Origin: Novosphingobium capsulatum NBRC 12533
GTDB lineage: Bacteria; Pseudomonadota; Alphaproteobacteria; Sphingomonadales; Sphingomonadaceae
Assembly: GCF_001598375.1 (NCBI RefSeq)
Contig: NZ_BCYV01000005.1
Location: 372,001-436,000 of the forward strand
DNA: 64,000 bases
Direction: 5' to 3'
The notes under the pieces are model-generated. The model saw only the letters and a list, made by a program, of their open reading frames with translations, ran no database searches and was not told the origin of the DNA. Both the position numbers and the translations under genes were made by a program. How positions within the stretch are numbered: the first letter of the stretch is position 1; each line of letters opens with the position of its first letter. Shown piece by piece: positions 43,480 to 52,221 of this stretch.

Positions 43480-46400
43480 TCAGACCATGGCCATCAGGCT
43501 GGCATTGCCGCCGGCGGCGGTGGTGTTGATCGACAGGCTCACTTCTTCGACCAAGAGATCGAGCGGGTAGGCGCCTGTCGTATCGGCGGCGTGCAGGGCC
43601 ACGATCATGCCCTCGCGCGCGGCCAGCGCCTCTGCCGCTGCGCGTGCCGGCGCACCGACATGTTCGACCAGCGCGGCTGCCAGATCATCGACCGGTTCGC
43701 TGCGGGCAAAGCCGATCCGCGCGGCCAGCGCCGCCGGAAAATCGGCGGGCAGGGCAGCAAGCGGCGCGCCGGGCATGATCACGGCGTGGTTGCCCGTGGT
43801 CAGCGCCGCGCCCAGCTGTCGCCACAGCCCAGCGGTGGTCGTGGCATAGAGCGCAATGCGGCCGCGCGGCGCCAGGCGATAGCGGTTGCTTTCCCCCACC
43901 GGGCCGGTGAGTTCCACGTCAACGCCCAGCTTGCTGCGCGCGGCATCGTGGCGCACGGCGCGGGCGGTTGCGGCCTCGCCATGCTGGTCCAGCCAATCGG
44001 CCAGTATGGCCGCCTCAGGCCCCGGTTGCCCCAGCGCGCCAGCCAGAACGGGCGGGTTGCCCGTGGCGCCGCGCACCAGTCGCGCCAGATAGAGCGGGCC
44101 ACCCGCCTTGGGTCCCGTGCCCGAAAGGCCCCGGCCGCCGAACGGCTGCACGCCCACTACCGCGCCGATGGTGTTGCGGTTGACATAGAGATTGCCCGCT
44201 TCCACCGCCCGCGTCACCCGCGCCACGGTATCATCCAGCCGGGTGTGCAGGCCAAAGGTGAGGCCATAACCGGTGGCGTTGATCTGCGCGACGAGACGAT
44301 CCATGTCGCGCGCGGCAAAGCGGACGACATGCAGCACGGGGCCGAACACTTCGCGGCCCAGGGCAGCAAGGCCAGGAATCTCGATCAGCGTCGGCGCCAC
44401 GAACGTGCCGTTGGCGCACTGATCGGGCAGGGGCAGGCGGTGCACCCGCGCGCCGCGCTCGGCCATGGCCGCCACGTGTCCCTCGATCCCGTCGCGCGCC
44501 TGCGCGGTGATCACCGGCCCCACATCCGTTTCCAGCGCATCGGGATTGCCCAAGGTCAGCTCTGCCATCGCGCCGCGCAGCATCGCCAGCGTGCGATCGG
44601 CCACGTCTTCCTGAAGGCACAGCACGCGCAGCGCGGAACAGCGCTGGCCCGCACTGTCAAATGCCGAGGCGATGACATCGGCCACGACCTGTTCGGCCAA
44701 GGCAGAGGAATCAACGATCATCGCGTTCTGCCCGCCGGTTTCGGCGATCAGCGGGATCGGTCGGCCCGTCGCATCGCTGCGCGTGGCCAGGGTGCGCTGG
44801 ATGATCCGCGCCACTTCGGTCGATCCGGTAAACATTACCCCCGCAACACCTGGCGCCTCCACCAGCGCAGCGCCGATCGCACCGTCGCCGGGCACCAGAT
44901 GCAGCACATCGGCAGGGATGCCGGCGGCATGGAACAGGCGCACCATTTGTGCGGCGATCAGCGGCGTTTCCTCGGCCGGCTTGGCCAGCACAGGGTTGCC
45001 CGCCACCAGCGCGGCGGCAATCTGCCCGGCAAAGATCGCCAGCGGGAAGTTCCACGGCGAAATGCACACCACCGGCCCCAACGGGCTGGTATGGGCCAGC
45101 GTGCTGCGCGCCTGCACCGCGTAATAGCGCAGAAAGTCCACCGCCTCGCGCACTTCGCCCACGGCATTGGCGGCAGTCTTGCCGGCCTCGCGCATGATCA
45201 GGCCCATCAAGGCGCGGCCTTCGTCTTCCAGCAGGCAAGCCGCGCGTTCCAGCATCGCCGCGCGCGCGGCCACCGGGGTAGCTGCCCACATCGGCGCGGC
45301 GGCCTGGGCGCGGGCCACGGCGGCTTGCGCACCTGCGGCGTCCATGGGCCAGACTTGGCCGACGATGTCGTGGTGATCAGCCGGGTTGCGCACAGCCTCG
45401 CCCTCGGCCGACGCACCCGGCGTTCCCGCCTGCCAGGCGCGTTCGGTGCTCGCCATCAAGCGCGGCGCCAGGTCAGCCAGGGTCGCTTCATCGGCCAGGT
45501 CCAGCCCGGCCGAATTGCGGCGATCGGCAAAGAGCGCGGCGGGCAGGGCCACCGCCGGATGTGGCGCGCCCGGATCTGCCTTTGCCGTCACCACCGCCAC
45601 CGGATCGGCCACCAGTTCGGCGATCGAGACAGCCGGATCGTTGATGCGGTTGACGAACGAGGAATTGGCCCCGTTTTCCAGCAGGCGCCGCACCAGATAG
45701 GCCAGCAGCGTTTCATGCGTGCCCACCGGGGCATAGACGCGGCACGGGCGGTTGAGCTTGTCGGCGCCGACGACCTGGTCATACAGCCCTTCGCCCATGC
45801 CGTGCAGGCACTGGAACTCATAGTCGCCCATCGTGAAATCGGGTCCCGCCAGGTGCAGCACGGTCGCCACCGATTGCGCGTTGTGGGTGGCAAATTGCGG
45901 GAACACCACGTCGCGCGCGGCCAGCAGCTTGCGCGCGCAGGCGACATAGGCAAGGTCGGTATGGACCTTTTGCGTATAGACCGGGAAATCAGCGAGGCCA
46001 TCGACCTGAGCGCGCTTGATTTCGGCATCCCAATAGGCGCCCTTGACCAGCCGCACCATGATGCGCCGGCCCGCGCGCCGCGCCAGGTCGACGATCCAAT
46101 CGATCACGAAAGGGCAGCGCTTCTGATAGGCCTGCACCACGAAGCCCAGGCCATGCCATCCGGCAAGGTCAGGATCGGTCGCCAGGCTTTCCAGCAGGTC
46201 AAGCGACAGTTCCAGCCGGTCGGCTTCCTCGGCATCGATGTTGAGGCCGATGTCATGGCCCTTGGCCATCACGCACAGCGCCTTGACGCGCGGCAGCAGT
46301 TCGGCCTTGACCCGCTCGGCCTTGGCCCGCGCATAGCGCGGATGCAGCGCCGACAGCTTGATCGAAATGCCCGGGCCACCATGGATGCCGCGCCCGGCAC

Positions 46401-47124
46401 TGGCCTTGCCGATCGCGGTGATCGCCTGCTCATACGACGCGTTGTAACGATCGGCGTCGGCGGCGGTCATCGCCGCTTCGCCCAACATGTCATAGGAAAA
46501 GGCAAAGCCCTTGGCCTCGCGCGGGGCAGCGCGGCGCAAGGCTTCCTCGATCGTCTCGCCGGTGACGAACTGTTCGCCCATCATGCGCATCGCCGCGTCC
46601 ACCGCGCGGCGGATCACCGGCTCGCCCATCCGCGCGATCAGGCGCGTCAGGCTGGCACCCAGCCCGGCTTCGTCCTCGGCCTGGACCAGGCGGCCGGTCA
46701 CGAGCAGGCCCCACGAGGCTGCATTGACGAACAGCGGGCGATCCTTGCCCACGTGGCCGCGCCAATCACCGGGCGCGATCTTGTCACGGATCAGCGCATC
46801 GCGGGTCGCCACGTCGGGGATGCGCAGCAGCGCTTCGGCCAGGCACATCAGCGCGACCCCTTCCGGGCTGCTCAGCGCATATTCCTGCACCAGCGATTGC
46901 ACCGCGCCTGGGCGGGCATCGGCGCGCAACTGGCTGATCAGGGCGCTGGCCGTGGCCGCGATCGGCGCGCGCAGGTCTTCCGGCACGGTCGCTTGCGGCA
47001 CAAGTGCGGCAACGCAGGCCCGCTCGTTGCGACGCGTGGCGGCGGTGATTGCCTGACGCAGCGGGGTTTCCCCGGCAAGAGGGGTGAAGAAGCGGGCGAA
47101 CGGGCGGGGCGCGGGCTGATCCAT
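43480..47124 (-). CDS. putA: bifunctional proline dehydrogenase / delta-1-pyrroline-5-carboxylate dehydrogenase
   Basis: A 1214-residue PutA that converts proline to glutamate. The FAD-dependent proline dehydrogenase barrel occupies about residues 150-450 ([50 protein letters not shown]). The aldehyde dehydrogenase domain spans about residues 530-1010 ([30 protein letters not shown] with the catalytic Cys). An extra C-terminal ALDH-like domain ends [11 protein letters not shown]. No N-terminal ribbon-helix-helix is visible, so unlike E. coli PutA it is unlikely to repress its own gene. A 5' region with two palindromes precedes it. Confidence 0.95.
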   Translation of the reverse strand: MDQPAPRPFARFFTPLAGETPLRQAITAATRRNERACVAALVPQATVPEDLRAPIAATASALISQLRADARPGAVQSLVQEYALSSPEGVALMCLAEALLRIPDVATRDALIRDKIAPGDWRGHVGKDRPLFVNAASWGLLVTGRLVQAEDEAGLGASLTRLIARMGEPVIRRAVDAAMRMMGEQFVTGETIEEALRRAAPREAKGFAFSYDMLGEAAMTAADADRYNASYEQAITAIGKASAGRGIHGGPGISIKLSALHPRYARAKAERVKAELLPRVKALCVMAKGHDIGLNIDAEEADRLELSLDLLESLATDPDLAGWHGLGFVVQAYQKRCPFVIDWIVDLARRAGRRIMVRLVKGAYWDAEIKRAQVDGLADFPVYTQKVHTDLAYVACARKLLAARDVVFPQFATHNAQSVATVLHLAGPDFTMGDYEFQCLHGMGEGLYDQVVGADKLNRPCRVYAPVGTHETLLAYLVRRLLENGANSSFVNRINDPAVSIAELVADPVAVVTAKADPGAPHPAVALPAALFADRRNSAGLDLADEATLADLAPRLMASTERAWQAGTPGASAEGEAVRNPADHHDIVGQVWPMDAAGAQAAVARAQAAAPMWAATPVAARAAMLERAACLLEDEGRALMGLIMREAGKTAANAVGEVREAVDFLRYYAVQARSTLAHTSPLGPVVCISPWNFPLAIFAGQIAAALVAGNPVLAKPAEETPLIAAQMVRLFHAAGIPADVLHLVPGDGAIGAALVEAPGVAGVMFTGSTEVARIIQRTLATRSDATGRPIPLIAETGGQNAMIVDSSALAEQVVADVIASAFDSAGQRCSALRVLCLQEDVADRTLAMLRGAMAELTLGNPDALETDVGPVITAQARDGIEGHVAAMAERGARVHRLPLPDQCANGTFVAPTLIEIPGLAALGREVFGPVLHVVRFAARDMDRLVAQINATGYGLTFGLHTRLDDTVARVTRAVEAGNLYVNRNTIGAVVGVQPFGGRGLSGTGPKAGGPLYLARLVRGATGNPPVLAGALGQPGPEAAILADWLDQHGEAATARAVRHDAARSKLGVDVELTGPVGESNRYRLAPRGRIALYATTTAGLWRQLGAALTTGNHAVIMPGAPLAALPADFPAALAARIGFARSEPVDDLAAALVEHVGAPARAAAEALAAREGMIVALHAADTTGAYPLDLLVEEVSLSINTTAAGGNASLMAMV

Positions 47125-47149
47125 AGTGCCATGGTATCACGGCCTGCAC

Positions 47150-47193
47150 AGGCCATTGGCCCTATTTTGGCAGAGGCTCAGGCCAAATGGCCT
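47150..47193. promoter_or_regulatory. paired palindromes upstream of putA
   Basis: GGCCA-T-TGGCC (47151-47161) and AGGCCA-AA-TGGCCT (47180-47193) share the AGGCCA/TGGCC core and are centred about 31 bp apart, roughly three helical turns. They lie 25-70 bp upstream of the putA start and could bind a proline-responsive regulator such as an Lrp/PutR-type protein. Confidence 0.45.
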
Positions 47194-47309
47194 GAATACG
47201 ATGCTGCAAACAGGCCGATTTCAGCCCCTCGGCGCATATCGACGGCTGTTGCGACTGCGAGACGCCGCACCGGCCTGGTGGGGTCGTGTTTGCATGATCT
47301 GACTGAATA

Positions 47310-47735
<426 letters not shown>

Positions 47736-47739
47736 GGCG

Positions 47740-48444
47740 TCACCTAGCATGGCCCAGGTCGCGCGCCAACAGCAGTTCGAACAGCAATGCGCCGATTTGT
47801 CCGTCCACCTCGCCGTCGATCTTGTGCGGACGCCAGCGCCGCTGGAATGCGGCAACGGCTGCTTCCTTGTCGCTGACATCATAGCCAAAGCGTTCGAGCG
47901 CCAGGAAAAACGCGCCTTCGTTATCATAGAGCAGACGCATCTTGGGGCGGGGGCGGGGCAGGGTCAGGTTATAGCGGGCCAGCATGTCCCAATCGAACAG
48001 TTCGCCCGGATCGGTCTTGCGGGCCGGTGCCACGTCGGAATGGCCCACCACGTTGGCGCGCGGAATATCATGCCTGCGCACGATATCGCCCAGCAGCGGC
48101 ACCAGCGCTTCCATCTGGGCATCGGGAAACGGACGATAGCCAAACTCGTGTCCGGGATTGACCAGTTCGATCCCCACGCTTGCCGAATTCACGTCGGTGA
48201 TGCCGCGCCAGAAACTGCGCCCGGCGTGCCAGGCGCGCTTGGCCTCGTCCACCAGGCGGATCACCGTGCCATCTTCATCGATCAGGTAGTGCGCCGAAAC
48301 CTCGGCAGCCGGGTCTTTGAGACGCTCCAGCGCCTCGGCCGCGCTCTGCATGCCGGTATAATGCAGCACGATCATCGACACCGGCAGCCGTCGCTCGTTG
48401 AAATTGGGCGACGGCTCCTCGCGATGGACCAGCCAGCGGTTCAT
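47740..48444 (-). CDS. ampD: N-acetylmuramoyl-L-alanine amidase, AmpD type
   Basis: A 234-residue zinc amidase that cleaves the lactyl-amide bond of muropeptides. Zn ligands are His in MIVLHYTGM, and His and Asp in VVGHSDVAPARKTDPGELFDW; Glu in VGIELVNPGH is conserved. A short C-terminal region (EAAVAAFQRRWRPHKIDGEVDGQ) resembles a peptidoglycan-binding repeat. Start ATG 48444 gives MNRWLVHREEPSPNFNERRL. No signal peptide is seen, so it is probably cytoplasmic and works in peptidoglycan recycling. Confidence 0.88.
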   Translation of the reverse strand: MNRWLVHREEPSPNFNERRLPVSMIVLHYTGMQSAAEALERLKDPAAEVSAHYLIDEDGTVIRLVDEAKRAWHAGRSFWRGITDVNSASVGIELVNPGHEFGYRPFPDAQMEALVPLLGDIVRRHDIPRANVVGHSDVAPARKTDPGELFDWDMLARYNLTLPRPRPKMRLLYDNEGAFFLALERFGYDVSDKEAAVAAFQRRWRPHKIDGEVDGQIGALLFELLLARDLGHAR

Positions 48445-48460
48445 GCGGCGCGGCGGTCTG

Positions 48461-49102
48461 TCAACGAACCGGCAGCACGGCGCCCAGCACCAGGGCGTCG
48501 GCGGCAACATGGGTCTGGAAACCACCGCCCAGGCTCTGCGCCAATTGATACAGCATAGCAGCCGGCGCGGTGCGGCTGGACAATTCGGCCGGCGGCAGCG
48601 TGCCGGCCAGGGCCTGGGCCACCAGCGGATCGAACGCGATGCGCGGCCCGCTTGCGCGGATCACCAATTCCGTCGCGCCGTTCCGCACTTCGCCGGCGAT
48701 ATCCAGGCTGCCGCCACGCACCAGCGCCTCTATTCCGATCAGGGACAGGTTCAGCAGCGTTTTTACCGCCGCCTTGGGCAGCATGTCGTCCGCCAGGGCC
48801 CAGGCCACTGAAATGCGCGGATTGGCTGCAACCAGCGCATCGACCAGCGCGCGCGGTTCGGCCACGGGCACCATCTCGCCAAAGCCACCGGCAGCACCGA
48901 ACGCCAGGCGGAAAAAGCGCAGCTTGTTGGCCGAACTGGTGGCGCTCTGTTCCAGCAAATCCATGCACTTCTGGCGCATTTCCGGATCGCGTTCCTCGGC
49001 CAGCAGTTCCAGCCCGTTGGTAAGCGCGCCCACCGGGCTCAACAGGTCGTGGCAAAGCCGCGAGCAGAGCAGGCTGGCGAGATCAAGCGTGGCAATGGTC
49101 AT
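48461..49102 (-). CDS. chpT: histidine phosphotransferase ChpT
   Basis: A 213-residue ChpT-like protein that in alphaproteobacteria passes phosphate from CckA to CtrA and CpdR in cell-cycle control. The phosphorylated His lies in LLCSRLCHDLLSPVGALTNGLELL, the dimerisation/HPt helix; the second half has a degenerate kinase ATPase-like fold (NLSLIGIEALVRGGSL). Start ATG 49102 (MTIATLDLAS) matches the family N-terminus. It lies 16 bp upstream of ampD on the same strand. Confidence 0.88.
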   Translation of the reverse strand: MTIATLDLASLLCSRLCHDLLSPVGALTNGLELLAEERDPEMRQKCMDLLEQSATSSANKLRFFRLAFGAAGGFGEMVPVAEPRALVDALVAANPRISVAWALADDMLPKAAVKTLLNLSLIGIEALVRGGSLDIAGEVRNGATELVIRASGPRIAFDPLVAQALAGTLPPAELSSRTAPAAMLYQLAQSLGGGFQTHVAADALVLGAVLPVR

Positions 49103-49179
49103 GGCAGATTGGGAAGCCTTCCGGGGTATGCAATGCGTCGGGATCGGCTGCTGCTGCATCCTCTCCCCAGCAATGCGCC

Positions 49180-49569
49180 TTAACCGTCTGCGACGTGATA
49201 GGAAAGCGCCTGAAATACAGATGGCGCATCGCGCCACAGGCTCACCTGTCCCTGCGCCACGATTGCCCATATCCTGCCATCGCCCGCCGCCTGGGCAGAA
49301 TCAGTGGCAGAAGGACGCGCCAAACCATTGGGATGCGAATGAAAATAGCCGATCAATGCCGGCCCACCGGCACGCGCGGCGCGGTGCGCGGCGATCAATC
49401 CGGCCGGATCGATCTCGAAATGATGCGACGGATCTGGTGCCACATTGGTGCATTCCTGCGCCAAGGCGATATGATTTCCATGGCCGAACAAGAGCCCGCA
49501 TGCCTCAAGCGGGTGCGTCCGCGCCGCTGCGTCGAGCATGGCGGTAAGGGCGGCGGGGGATAGGGTCAT
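49180..49569 (-). CDS. JAMM/MPN metallopeptidase-like domain (independent start)
   Basis: A 129-residue protein from the internal ATG at 49569: a complete prokaryotic JAMM (M67) domain with Glu in PLEACGLLFG and the HSHPNG..RPSATD metal motif. Such proteins cleave isopeptide bonds or cysteine-carrier adducts. It shares its frame and stop with the longer fused frame listed separately. An independent start is plausible because the domain is complete and the upstream link is repeat DNA, though the ribosome site is weak. Confidence 0.6.
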   Translation of the reverse strand: MTLSPAALTAMLDAAARTHPLEACGLLFGHGNHIALAQECTNVAPDPSHHFEIDPAGLIAAHRAARAGGPALIGYFHSHPNGLARPSATDSAQAAGDGRIWAIVAQGQVSLWRDAPSVFQALSYHVADG

Positions 49570-49971
49570 ATCAAGCGTTGCGCTGACGCCCTTCGACAAG
49601 CTCAGGGCGAACGGCGTTTGGGTGACAACAACTTCATTATCCCCCCCTCCGTTCGGGCTGAGCCTGTCGAAGCCCCCTGGCTGAACCCCACTGCCTTGCC
49701 GATTGCGCGCCAAAATCTTCAACCGATCCCAGTCACCGTCGATCAAGGCCTGTTTCTTTGCGCGAGACCATCTTTTGATTCGCAACTCAGCCGACAACGC
49801 CTCGTCCCGTGTGGCAAAGTCCTGCTGCCAGACCAGTCGGACTGGGCGGCGCTTTGCCGTATAGCCGCTTATGCCGTGTTGGTGCTGCGCCATGCGCGCC
49901 TCCAGATCGTCTGTATGCCCAGCATAAAACGATCCGTCGGCGCAGAGCAGCAGGTAGGCATGAAAGGCCAT
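49180..49971 (-). CDS. open frame joining GIY-YIG nuclease and JAMM domain
   Basis: A single 263-codon frame from ATG 49971. Residues 1 to about 95 are a UPF0213-type GIY-YIG domain (YLLLCADGSFYAGHTDDLEARMAQHQHG ... RIKRWSRAKKQALIDGDWD). Residues about 96-132 are encoded by a palindromic repeat (GFDRLSPNG ... PFALSLSKG), and the rest is the JAMM domain. The nuclease gene seems to have lost its own stop where the repeat lies. Whether one fused protein or two proteins are made cannot be told from sequence. Confidence 0.65.
   Translation of the reverse strand: MAFHAYLLLCADGSFYAGHTDDLEARMAQHQHGISGYTAKRRPVRLVWQQDFATRDEALSAELRIKRWSRAKKQALIDGDWDRLKILARNRQGSGVQPGGFDRLSPNGGGDNEVVVTQTPFALSLSKGVSATLDMTLSPAALTAMLDAAARTHPLEACGLLFGHGNHIALAQECTNVAPDPSHHFEIDPAGLIAAHRAARAGGPALIGYFHSHPNGLARPSATDSAQAAGDGRIWAIVAQGQVSLWRDAPSVFQALSYHVADG
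49591..49672. repeat. palindromic repeat, family B
   Basis: Arms 49591-49614 (CTTCGACAAGCTCAGG.. GAACGG) and 49649-49672 (CCGTTCGGGCTGAGCC..TCGAAG) are near-perfect inverted copies around a 34-bp centre. The element is of the REP-like type common in sphingomonads (encoding LSLSKG/FDRLSPNG in one frame). It sits between the GIY-YIG and JAMM coding parts without a stop in their frame. Confidence 0.85.
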
Positions 49972-50064
49972 AGCGCTGTGAGATAAGGGGCCAACCATAC
50001 TTGGTCTATCCCTATCGCCTACCCCCTTGTTCCGACGTCAAAGAATACCCATATCCTCAATCCA

Positions 50065-51009
50065 ATGGGGGAATTAGACGATATTCTGACCGGCACGATC
50101 GCCGCGCCCGGCCGCCTTGACAAGGCCTTGGCCGACGCCAGTGGCCTGTCGCGCGAGCGCATCAAGGCGCTGCTCGACGAGGGGCGCATTACGCTGGACG
50201 GGCAGGGCGTTCGCCAGGCCTCGCTCAAGGTTGCCGCTGGCGCTGCATTCGTCGTGCGCGTGCCCGCCGCGGCCCCGGCAGAGGCGGTGGCGCAGGATAT
50301 TCCGCTGTCGGTAACCTACGAAGACGATGCCTTGATCGTGGTGGACAAGCCGGCCGGGCTGGTCGTTCACCCGGCCGCCGGCAATCCCGATGGCACGCTG
50401 GTCAATGCCCTGCTGCATCATTGCCGCGGGCAGCTTTCGGGTATCGGCGGTGTGGCACGGCCAGGCATCGTGCACCGGATCGACAAGGATACCTCGGGCC
50501 TGCTCGTCGTGGCAAAGAGCGATGCCGCCCATGAAGGATTGGCTCGCCAGTTTGCCGATCACTCGATCGTGCGCGCCTACAAGGCGGTTACCGCCGGCCG
50601 GCCCATGCCTGCTGCTGGCACGATCCGCGGCGCGATTGCGCGTTCGGTGCATGATCGCAAGAAGATGGCTCTGGTCGATGATGGGCGTGGCAAGCATGCC
50701 GTCACGCACTATCGCACGCTCTCGCCCCTTGATGGCGCGGCCCTGGTCGAATGCCGCCTGGAAACGGGGAGAACCCACCAGGTCCGCGTTCACCTTGCAT
50801 CAATCGGCCATTCGCTATTGGGTGATCCTGTCTATGGACGCGCACCCGCAAGAATTCGCCCCATTCTGGCCCGGATCGGCTTTGCCCGGCAGGCACTGCA
50901 CGCGGCAGAATTGGGCTTCATTCACCCGATTAGCGGTAAAGCGCTCCATTTCACCAGCTCGACGCCCGTCGATATGACGGAACTGATTGTCGAACTGGGC
51001 GGTTCTTGA
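50065..51009 (+). CDS. rluD: 23S rRNA pseudouridine synthase, RluD family
   Basis: A 314-residue pseudouridine synthase. The N-terminal S4 RNA-binding domain (RLDKALADASGLSRERIKALLDEGRITLDG) is followed by the catalytic domain with the Asp nucleophile in GIVHRIDKDTSGLLVVAKSD, VDKPAGLVVHPA, and ETGRTHQVRVHLASIGHSLLGDPVYG. It probably modifies helix 69 of 23S rRNA. It is 115 bp upstream of rpoH, the same order seen in many alphaproteobacteria. Confidence 0.92.
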   Translation: MGELDDILTGTIAAPGRLDKALADASGLSRERIKALLDEGRITLDGQGVRQASLKVAAGAAFVVRVPAAAPAEAVAQDIPLSVTYEDDALIVVDKPAGLVVHPAAGNPDGTLVNALLHHCRGQLSGIGGVARPGIVHRIDKDTSGLLVVAKSDAAHEGLARQFADHSIVRAYKAVTAGRPMPAAGTIRGAIARSVHDRKKMALVDDGRGKHAVTHYRTLSPLDGAALVECRLETGRTHQVRVHLASIGHSLLGDPVYGRAPARIRPILARIGFARQALHAAELGFIHPISGKALHFTSSTPVDMTELIVELGGS

Positions 51010-51124
51010 GCTTGATCATGGTATAAATCGATTACTGTGTACCAAAAGGATGTGTGGCCCCACCGGGGAATGCTCGCTAGAGGTTCTTCATCGGGGAACT
51101 GACGCGACGAAAGGATGTGTTCAG

Positions 51125-52039
51125 GTGAGCAACAAGACAGCAGTGGCCAAAGCCCCCGCGACCGTTCCGGCCTTGGGCGGGGAAGCTAGCCTCAACCGCT
51201 ATCTCTCTGAGATTCGCAAATTTCCGGTGCTTACGGCTGAGCAGGAATACATGCTCGCCAAGCGCTATCAGGAACATGCCGATCCTGAAGCCGCAGCGCA
51301 GCTGGTGACCAGCCATCTGCGACTCGTGGCCAAGATCGCCATGGGCTATCGCGGATATGGCCTGCCCGTGTCCGAGCTGATTTCCGAAGGGAACATCGGC
51401 CTGATGCAGGGCGTCAAGAAGTTCGAGCCCGATCGCGGCTTCCGCCTGGCGACGTATGCCATGTGGTGGATCAAGGCCTCGATGCAGGAGTTCATTCTGC
51501 GCTCCTGGAGCCTCGTCAAGATGGGCACCACCGCTGCGCAGAAGAAGCTGTTCTTCAACCTGCGCCGCATGAAGAAGAACCTCGAGGCGTTCGAAGACAC
51601 CGACCTGTCGCCCGAAGACGTCAAGAAGATCGCCACCGACTTGGGCGTGCCCGAGCAGGAAGTGATCAACATGAACCGGCGCATGATCATGGGTGGCGAT
51701 GCCAGCCTGAACGTGCCGCTGCGCGAAGACGGCGAGGGCACTTGGCAGGATTGGTTGACCGACGATCGCCCCTTGCAGGACGAGACGGTGGCCGACGCCG
51801 AGGAAGCGCACTATCGCCACGACATGCTGGTCGAAGCGATGGGCAGCCTCAACGATCGCGAGCGTCACATCCTGACCGATCGCCGCCTGGTAGATGACCC
51901 CAAGACGCTGGAAGAACTGAGCCAGGTCTATAACGTCAGCCGCGAACGCGTGCGCCAGATCGAAGTGCGCGCCTTTGAAAAGCTGCAGAAGGCGATGCAG
52001 CGCATCGCCGGCGAACGGCACTTGCTGCCGGCAAGCTGA
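51125..52039 (+). CDS. rpoH: heat-shock RNA polymerase sigma factor (sigma-32)
   Basis: A 304-residue sigma-70-family factor. Region 2 is EYMLAKRYQEHADPEAAAQLVTSHLRLVAKIAMGYRGYGLPVSELISEGNIGLMQGV, the RpoH box is QKKLFFNLRRMK, and region 4 is LEELSQVYNVSRERVRQIEVRAFEKLQ. GTG 51125 has AAAGGA about 9 bases upstream. The frame is open further 5' into rluD but conserved sequence begins only after the GTG. A TATAAAT at 51022 may be part of its promoter. A terminator follows. Confidence 0.94.
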   Translation: MSNKTAVAKAPATVPALGGEASLNRYLSEIRKFPVLTAEQEYMLAKRYQEHADPEAAAQLVTSHLRLVAKIAMGYRGYGLPVSELISEGNIGLMQGVKKFEPDRGFRLATYAMWWIKASMQEFILRSWSLVKMGTTAAQKKLFFNLRRMKKNLEAFEDTDLSPEDVKKIATDLGVPEQEVINMNRRMIMGGDASLNVPLREDGEGTWQDWLTDDRPLQDETVADAEEAHYRHDMLVEAMGSLNDRERHILTDRRLVDDPKTLEELSQVYNVSRERVRQIEVRAFEKLQKAMQRIAGERHLLPAS

Positions 52040-52057
52040 TTGATTTGAGCATGATGG

Positions 52058-52095
52058 AAAAGCCCGGTTGTCCAGAGGGGTGGCCGGGCTTTTTT
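52058..52095 (+). terminator. rho-independent terminator of rpoH
   Basis: AAAAGCCCGG ... CCGGGCTTTTTT with a 16-base loop and a T-run, 18 bp after the rpoH stop. Confidence 0.9.
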
Positions 52096-52117
52096 GTTGG
52101 CATTCGAGATTGCGTGG

Positions 52118-52204
52118 GGCCTCGGATCAAGTCCGGGGCGATGATTGTGGGATCTCATTCGTCAGTTTGAAGTCTCCCGTCGCCCCGGACTTGATCCGGG
52201 GCCC
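52118..52204. repeat. palindromic repeat, family C, copy 1
   Basis: Arms 52118-52141 (GGCCTCGGATCAAGTCCGGGGC) and 52180-52204 (GCCCCGGACTTGATCCGGGGC) are inverted copies around a 38-bp centre, lying between rpoH and the end of dnaE2. The same arm sequence recurs at 63147-63231. Confidence 0.85.
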
Positions 52205-52221
52205 TACGCGAGGTTTGCCCC

